From contig CAAFXA010000481.1 in the NCBI GenBank assembly GCA_900766865.1, forward strand, positions 1 through 10,252: a DNA stretch of 10,252 nucleotides, given 5' to 3'. This stretch comes from an uncultured Akkermansia sp. (lineage in GTDB: Bacteria > Verrucomicrobiota > Verrucomicrobiia > Verrucomicrobiales > Akkermansiaceae). Below are positions 5,872-10,252 of the stretch, piece after piece. The position numbers were made by a program, and so were the translations under genes. Below the pieces are notes generated by a model. That model saw only the letters and a list, made by a program, of their open reading frames with translations. It searched no databases and was not told the origin of the DNA. Each line of letters begins with the position of its first letter. Position 1 is the stretch's first letter.

Positions 5872-7107
5872 ATGCCGCAAGTTCCCATACTTATGCCCCA
5901 GTTGGGCGAATCCATAGCCGAGGCCACCATCATGCGCCTGCTTGTCCAGCCGGGCGATGAAGTTCTGGCCGACCAGGAAGTCATTGAGGTCGAGACCAAC
6001 AAAGCCGTCATGGGCGTCACAGTCTCCTGCGCCGGCACTGTCAGCAGCATTTCTGTGGCCGAGGGAGAAACCGTGGCTGTAGGCGCCGTCATGGGTATTA
6101 TCGAAGCCACCGAGGAAGAAGTGGAGCGCTCCGGAGCCACACCTCTCGGAGAAGGCGAGGTTCCCGCAGCTCCGGCACCGGTTGCCTCCACCATCAGCAG
6201 CGATGGAGCACACTTCCGCACCGAAGGCGAATACCGAGAAGGAAGCAGCAAGCACATCGACACCGGGGGCCGCGGGCTACCGGTGCCCATGGGCATGCGT
6301 GGTGCCCAATACCTCTCCCCCCGCATCCGCTCCCGTATGGATGAGCTCAACATCACCGAGGCAGACCTGGCCTATGTGACCGGCACTGGTTCCGGCGGAC
6401 GCATCACCATCGATGATTTCGAGAACTTCCTGGACTATGTGGACGGCTGGCCATCCCGCCCGGTATCGCCCATGCGCCGCAGCGTAGCCAGCAGCATGCA
6501 GCGTACCTGGCGCCGCCCCATTGCCAGCGCAGGCCGCCCCATCTACATGGCCCCCATCATCCTGCACCGCCGCAACCACCCCCGCAAGCCCGGCATCACA
6601 CTCTACTTCCTGAGAGCTCTGGCCATCGCGCTGGCTCAGGCTCCGGAGTGCGCCGGCTACATGGTGGGCGGGCGCATCCTCACCCCGCGCCGCATCGACC
6701 TCGGTGTGGCTGTACAGGTGGCAGACGGTGTCATGGTACCCGTCATGCGCAATGTGGATGAATACACCCTCGATGAGCTCATCGATGAGTACAACAAAAT
6801 TGTCACCCAGGCGCGCGAGCGCAAGCTGGACCCCGCCTACATCGGCGGCGGCATTGCCACTGTATCCAACTTCGGCGGCTTTGGCCTCACCTTTGCCAGC
6901 CCCATGCCGCTGCCCAGCGAGAGCCTCATTCTGGGCGTGGGTTCCGTTGTCAAGACCCCGGTATGGAGCGATGAGGTAGAGTGCTTCATCCCTGTGGAAA
7001 AGGCCAACATTGTGGCCTCCTTCGACCACCGAGTGGTGGATGGTGGCGACATAGGTCGCCTCATGCAGAAGATTGCCTACTATCTGGAACACCCCGAACT
7101 GCTGTAA
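5872..7107 (+). CDS. pdhC: 2-oxoacid dehydrogenase E2 (dihydrolipoamide acyltransferase)
   Basis: Core enzyme of the complex: it carries the acyl group on a swinging lipoyl arm and transfers it to CoA. The 411 residues contain, in order, one biotinyl/lipoyl domain (about 5-79) with the lipoylated lysine K44 in VIEVETNKAVMG (37-48; ETDKA in most relatives), an Ala/Pro/Glu linker, a peripheral subunit-binding domain (147-187, YLSPRIRSRMDELN to GRITIDDF) and the catalytic domain. The active-site motif SFDHRVVDGGD (383-393) has H386 and D390. A Gly/Phe-rich stretch (GGGIATVSNFGGFGLTF, 325-341) is also conserved. The segment between the subunit-binding and catalytic parts (about 196-240) is Arg-rich and does not show the usual substrate-side strands clearly. 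The start follows E1-beta by a 36-nt spacer that lacks any G. No E3 gene is adjacent. Confidence 0.94.
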   Translation: MPQVPILMPQLGESIAEATIMRLLVQPGDEVLADQEVIEVETNKAVMGVTVSCAGTVSSISVAEGETVAVGAVMGIIEATEEEVERSGATPLGEGEVPAAPAPVASTISSDGAHFRTEGEYREGSSKHIDTGGRGLPVPMGMRGAQYLSPRIRSRMDELNITEADLAYVTGTGSGGRITIDDFENFLDYVDGWPSRPVSPMRRSVASSMQRTWRRPIASAGRPIYMAPIILHRRNHPRKPGITLYFLRALAIALAQAPECAGYMVGGRILTPRRIDLGVAVQVADGVMVPVMRNVDEYTLDELIDEYNKIVTQARERKLDPAYIGGGIATVSNFGGFGLTFASPMPLPSESLILGVGSVVKTPVWSDEVECFIPVEKANIVASFDHRVVDGGDIGRLMQKIAYYLEHPELL

Positions 7108-7111
7108 GACT

Positions 7112-8275
7112 ATGGAACGCCCGGATCCTGCAAAACATGTGCTCGGCGTATTGGCCGGTGCCGGAGAATACCCCCGCCTGATGGTGGAGGGAGCCAAGCG
7201 TGCCGGTATGCGCGTGGTAGTAGCCGGCTTCCGAGGTGCCGTGGACAAATCGCTGGCGCAGCTTTGCGATGCCTTTGCCATCTTCCGTGTGGGAGCACTG
7301 GATGCTCCCAGAGAGTTCTTTCAGCAGCACGGCGTTACCCATGTCGTCATGACCGGGCAGATTAAGCCCGCCTGCATCTACACCATGTGGCCGGACGCCA
7401 CTGCCCGCCGGGAACTGGCCCGGCTGGACCGCCGCAACGCCCATACCATCTTTACCGCTGTATGCAACTATGTGGCACGCTATGGCATGACGATGCTGCC
7501 CTCCACGACCTTCATGGAGGAAGTCCTCCCCCCACCCGGACACCTCGCAGGCCCAGCTCCCACCCCCGAGCAAATGGAGGAAGCCCGCCACGGCATGCAG
7601 CTCGCCCGCGAAATTGCCCGACTGGACATCGGACAAAGCCTCATGATGCGCGGCCACACAGTCGCCTGCGTGGAAGCCTACAAGGGCACCAACGAGTGCA
7701 TCCGCAGTGCCGGACAGCCCCCCGTCACGCTCTGCAAAGTTACCAAGCCCGGACACGACATGCGCTTCGATGTCCCCTGCATTGGTCTGCGTACGGTGCA
7801 ACACTGCTCCGCCGCCGGGGTAAACCACATCGTCTTCGAGGCGCACCGCACTATCCTCTTCCAGAAGCAGGCTGTAATCGACCACTGCAACGCCCATGGC
7901 ATCACCCTGCATGCCATGGCTATGCCCACCGATGGCCCCACTGTGGAAGACCCCGGCCATATTCCGAACGATGCAGACCATGCCCTCGCCATGGCCACGG
8001 CACTGGAGCAGCTCGGTATCGGCAATTCTGCCGTGGTATGTGAAGGCGTTGTCATTGCCGTAGCAGACCCGGCAGGCCCGCTCAAATGCATTCGCCGCGC
8101 CGGTGCATACATGAAGCGCATTCGCTTTGTACGCCTCGTCAACTGGCTCTGCCGCGTGCTGCTGGGGCGCCCAGGGGCACCGCCCGCCCCCATGGTCATG
8201 CGTGGCACCCCTAGCTTCACCATCACTCCGGAGCTGCAGCGGGCGGCCAAAAAAGTCGGCATCGACCTGCGCTGA
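7112..8275 (+). CDS. lpxI: UDP-2,3-diacylglucosamine pyrophosphatase LpxI, extended
   Basis: LpxI hydrolyses UDP-2,3-diacylglucosamine to lipid X and UMP, an early lipid A step at the inner face of the cytoplasmic membrane; it replaces LpxH in many bacteria. The N-terminal domain (1-130) has LGVLAGAGEYPRLMVEGAKR (11-30) and VVMTGQIKP (78-86). The C-terminal catalytic domain (about 165-270) has VEAYKGTNECIRSAG (187-201) and KPGHDMRFDVP (212-222), with D220 in the family's conserved acidic position. The ATG starts 4 nt after the E2 stop; an in-frame TTG at 7073 would overlap E2 and adds no conserved sequence. At 387 residues it is about 100 longer than usual LpxI (roughly 270-285). Residues 301-331 align without gaps to 171-201 (12 of 31 identical), as if part of the catalytic domain were duplicated; the tail (336-387) is basic and may touch the membrane. 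Confidence 0.9.
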   Translation: MERPDPAKHVLGVLAGAGEYPRLMVEGAKRAGMRVVVAGFRGAVDKSLAQLCDAFAIFRVGALDAPREFFQQHGVTHVVMTGQIKPACIYTMWPDATARRELARLDRRNAHTIFTAVCNYVARYGMTMLPSTTFMEEVLPPPGHLAGPAPTPEQMEEARHGMQLAREIARLDIGQSLMMRGHTVACVEAYKGTNECIRSAGQPPVTLCKVTKPGHDMRFDVPCIGLRTVQHCSAAGVNHIVFEAHRTILFQKQAVIDHCNAHGITLHAMAMPTDGPTVEDPGHIPNDADHALAMATALEQLGIGNSAVVCEGVVIAVADPAGPLKCIRRAGAYMKRIRFVRLVNWLCRVLLGRPGAPPAPMVMRGTPSFTITPELQRAAKKVGIDLR

Positions 8276-8287
8276 TATATTTTTCTC

Positions 8288-8947
8288 ATGAAACACCCCC
8301 TGCTACTCTGCCTGTCGCTGCTGCTCTGCAGCTGCACCACGAACTACAGCCTGCCCGTCTTTAACCTCGGGCGCACGGTGGACCCCGTCTGTTTCCAGAA
8401 CGACAATTGGCACCTGTACCTTGCAGATGGGCAATGGTATGTCGAGGGCCTCCGCTGCACCTACAGGCATTACACCCACATGGACAATCCCATTCCGGTC
8501 AACCTCATTCCCTTTGTTGACTTCGGAAGAATTGAAGACCCCTGGGAGACTATGGTGGAAAAAAAGGAGGAGGACGTCTACATTCCTATCCACCCGGATA
8601 GCTACGCTGACGTCCGGCAGCTGCTGAATGGTAAGAAAACCGACCGCCCCCTGCGGCTCGATACTCAGAACGTCCAAAGCTCCCTGCCGGGGAAAATCAC
8701 CAGGTTCTCCACCCCTTACATGAAAACCGACTACCCCTGGGACGAAGGAGAAGTGCGTACCTCTGCCCACGCCCTCTGGGCCTACCCGCTCGGGGTTGCC
8801 ACCGCCATTGCGGTAGATGTACCGGCATCGATACTCACCACCGTGCTCTTCATACCCGGCGGTGTCTTCATGGCTCTGACAGATGCCGGTGGCCAGCAAC
8901 AGGCCCTGCCACCTCTGCCAACGGATATCACCACCTCAGAGAATTGA
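8288..8947 (+). CDS. Small lipoprotein with hydrophobic C-terminal segment, unknown function
   Basis: Predicted envelope lipoprotein of 219 residues. The signal peptide is MKHPLLLCLSLL with lipobox LCSC, so the lipidated cysteine would be C16. A polar region with several Trp and Tyr (about 36-110) is followed by a hydrophobic stretch (163-198, including YPLGVATAIAVDVPASILTT) and a Gln/Pro-rich tail. The pattern of a tyrosine-proline then a valine-aspartate-valine-proline in a hydrophobic segment resembles small YceK/DUF1375-type lipoproteins, but this is only a visual resemblance. The ATG lies 12 nt after the lpxI stop, behind an AT-rich spacer and without a Shine-Dalgarno sequence, so it is probably in the same operon. 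Confidence 0.75.
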   Translation: MKHPLLLCLSLLLCSCTTNYSLPVFNLGRTVDPVCFQNDNWHLYLADGQWYVEGLRCTYRHYTHMDNPIPVNLIPFVDFGRIEDPWETMVEKKEEDVYIPIHPDSYADVRQLLNGKKTDRPLRLDTQNVQSSLPGKITRFSTPYMKTDYPWDEGEVRTSAHALWAYPLGVATAIAVDVPASILTTVLFIPGGVFMALTDAGGQQQALPPLPTDITTSEN

Positions 8948-8961
8948 ACAACAATACCCCC

Positions 8962-9645
8962 ATGATTCACAGCAAACTTCCCCTTTTGCTTCTCGCCTCA
9001 ATACTGCTCGTCCCTGGTTGCAGCCAGCTCCACATGCAGCAGCAACAGAAAGAATTGTTGAAAGTGAAAGCCCAATGGCGTCAGCAAAGCTATGAGCGTG
9101 CAACGAAAAAAAGAGACGAGGCGTTCCGGCAATGGAAAGAACATCTCAGCACCCTGACCTCCGCAGAGCTGATACACAAATCCCCCACAGAGGAAAATCC
9201 CACACCCACCATCATCGTGAAGCTCACTCCGCAGGAGGTGAAAGAGCTGGCCGCTATTCTGAGCACAGCTCTCCCCGGCCGCATGCCGCACCCGGATGAC
9301 TACATCAAACCCGGCACAGAACCATTCAAACTGAATGAGTATGGGGAAATCGTCCACGACCTCGACAAAGAACTGCTCTTTTTTAAACCTATTGATGAGC
9401 GCACGGACTTTCTGCACCTGTACGATGCGGATGGCAACGACATCGTTCCCCTGCTCAGCCCGTGGGAGGACGATATCTGCTCCCTCTACGACGTAGAGCC
9501 GGTCTCTCTCCGCCGCCAAAGCACCCCGGAGAATCAACCCTTCCTCCTGCTGCCCGATAATGACAACTGGAAGCGCTACCGCAGCCTGCCATCTGTGCAG
9601 AAATTCCATGCAGCCGTGCAGAAAATACAGGCCCCCAAAAACTGA
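8962..9645 (+). CDS. Lipoprotein with N-terminal charged helix, unknown function
   Basis: Predicted lipoprotein of 227 residues that I do not recognise. The signal peptide (MIHSKLPLLLLASILL) ends in lipobox VPGC, with C20 lipidated. Residues 24-65 are rich in Gln, Lys, Glu and Arg and likely form a helix or coiled coil. Residues 82-108 (IIVKLTPQEVKELAAILST and following) form a short strand-helix unit. The remaining acidic, Asp/Pro-rich part is probably a small folded domain of unknown kind. The ATG at 8962 is preferred; an in-frame TTG at 8944 would overlap the previous stop and add six polar residues before the signal peptide. It is 14 nt from the previous lipoprotein, which suggests co-expression and perhaps a shared envelope role. 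Confidence 0.75.
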   Translation: MIHSKLPLLLLASILLVPGCSQLHMQQQQKELLKVKAQWRQQSYERATKKRDEAFRQWKEHLSTLTSAELIHKSPTEENPTPTIIVKLTPQEVKELAAILSTALPGRMPHPDDYIKPGTEPFKLNEYGEIVHDLDKELLFFKPIDERTDFLHLYDADGNDIVPLLSPWEDDICSLYDVEPVSLRRQSTPENQPFLLLPDNDNWKRYRSLPSVQKFHAAVQKIQAPKN

Positions 9646-9651
9646 TTTTTC

Positions 9652-9679
9652 TTGCATCTGCCGGAGCAATGCGTATACT
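9652..9679 (+). promoter_or_regulatory. Candidate sigma70-type promoter for the hydrolase
   Basis: TTGCAT (9652-9657) and TATACT (9674-9679) are separated by 16 nt. Transcription would begin near 9686, giving a leader of about 28 nt. It begins just after the stop of the second lipoprotein. No clear terminator separates the two genes; only a weak AAAAA/TTTTT pairing is visible around 9637-9650. Confidence 0.5.
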
Positions 9680-9713
9680 CAGCTCCACACAACCCTCCAT
9701 ACCACATCGCACA

Positions 9714-10252
9714 ATGACACGTCGCAATCTTCTTGCCGCAACGGCCGCTCTTCTGCTTCTGGGCAGTACACCTTCCTGCATTAACTCCCTTGTGTATAAC
9801 GGCAGCGGCAAACACATGCCGGACCTTACATACGGCCACACCGAATCCGCTATAGCCCTCAAAGCCGATGACGGCACCACGCTGCGCGGCTGGTTCTTTA
9901 ACCGCGGAGCCGGCACACCGCTGGTGGTATTCTACGGCGGCAATGCCATGAACGTAGGCAACTTTGCGTCCATTGCCGCTTCCGACCCCACACGCTCCTA
10001 CCTGCTCATGAATTACCGAGGTTACGGCAACAGCGAGGGCGAACCCAATGAAGCCCGGCTTGTGACTGATGCCCGCAGCTGCATCGCCCAGGCGCGGCGC
10101 ATGATGGGTACCCCCGGCCCGCTGAGCCTGGTGGGCTACAGCCTCGGCTCAGGCGTGGCCATGCAGGTGGCAGCCGGCAAGAACACGGCTTCGCTCATCC
10201 TCATCTGCCCCTTCGACAGCATGACGGAGGTAGCCTGCAAAGATCGGAAGAG
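9714..10252 (+). CDS. Alpha/beta-hydrolase lipoprotein, 3' end missing
   Basis: Serine hydrolase-fold protein, probably anchored in the envelope. The N-terminus MTRRNLLAATAALLLLGS followed by TPSC gives a lipobox-like site at C22, and the TRRNLL start also resembles a twin-arginine signal. Visible family motifs are FYGGNAMN (73-80, oxyanion-hole region), NYRGYGNSEGEP (100-111) and the nucleophile elbow GYSLGSG (141-147) with S143 as nucleophile. This order fits the BEM46/ABHD13-like group of hydrolases of unknown substrate. The catalytic Asp and His would lie in the missing C-terminal part; D168 in PFDSM begins the segment before them. The last residues (about 176-179) come from adapter-like sequence and should be ignored, so the genuine protein is known only to about C175. 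Confidence 0.85.
   Translation, partial: MTRRNLLAATAALLLLGSTPSCINSLVYNGSGKHMPDLTYGHTESAIALKADDGTTLRGWFFNRGAGTPLVVFYGGNAMNVGNFASIAASDPTRSYLLMNYRGYGNSEGEPNEARLVTDARSCIAQARRMMGTPGPLSLVGYSLGSGVAMQVAAGKNTASLILICPFDSMTEVACKDRK
10241..10252 (+). other. Illumina adapter remnant at contig end
   Basis: The last 12 bases, AGATCGGAAGAG, equal the first 12 bases of the standard Illumina TruSeq adapter (AGATCGGAAGAGC). They sit exactly at the edge of the sequence, as expected for untrimmed adapter read-through incorporated in an assembly. They should not be treated as genomic. Confidence 0.85.

Noticed and set aside
7061..8296. Minus-strand open frame of 411 codons
   Set aside because: It mirrors lpxI and shows only His/Gly-rich low-information sequence typical of antisense frames in GC-rich genes.
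9637..9650. Terminator after the second lipoprotein
   Set aside because: Only AAAAA pairing with TTTTT over a 4-base loop is visible; without G/C pairs it would not be stable.
1..10252. CRISPR array, tRNA or rRNA gene, insertion sequence, phage or defence genes
   Set aside because: No repeat-spacer pattern, cloverleaf, transposase or recombinase motif, or target-site duplication was seen; the window is mainly chromosomal housekeeping and envelope genes.

Overview
The window is moderately GC-rich, densely coded and Gram-negative in character: it has lipid A synthesis, several lipoproteins and MreB. The protein styles (an STN-like periplasmic protein, a long LpxI, an mreB-rng pair) and start codons without Shine-Dalgarno sequences suggest a Verrucomicrobiota member, perhaps near Akkermansia. 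That placement is inference from protein character, not a database match. The last 12 bases are identical to the start of the common Illumina adapter, so the right edge is probably the physical end of an assembled contig rather than genome sequence.

Left third, minus strand (1-3724). From right to left in transcription order: an exported protein of unknown function with STN/secretin-N-like modules (2648-3724), closed by a strong hairpin terminator (2572-2603). Then comes a consensus-like sigma70 promoter (2474-2502), a leader of about 140 nt with foldable hairpins, mreB (1304-2323), a 200-bp gap with a weak hairpin, and the 5' part of rng (RNase G/E), which runs off the left edge.

Centre (3725-3849). 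A 125-bp divergent intergenic region holds a promoter on each strand and a perfect 16-bp palindrome between them. The rightward promoter has a perfect TATAAT only 6 nt before the GTG of the E1-alpha gene, so that mRNA is predicted to be leaderless.

Right two thirds, plus strand (3850-10252). A tight run of genes reads E1-alpha, E1-beta and E2 of a 2-oxoacid (probably pyruvate) dehydrogenase complex, then lpxI, then two lipoproteins of unknown function. Gaps are 4 to 36 nt, so this looks like one operon linking acetyl-CoA production with an early lipid A step and envelope lipoproteins. No E3 (lipoamide dehydrogenase) gene is present. LpxI carries an extra C-terminal region that looks like a degenerate partial repeat of its own catalytic domain. 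A separate promoter precedes a final alpha/beta-hydrolase lipoprotein that is cut by the contig end.
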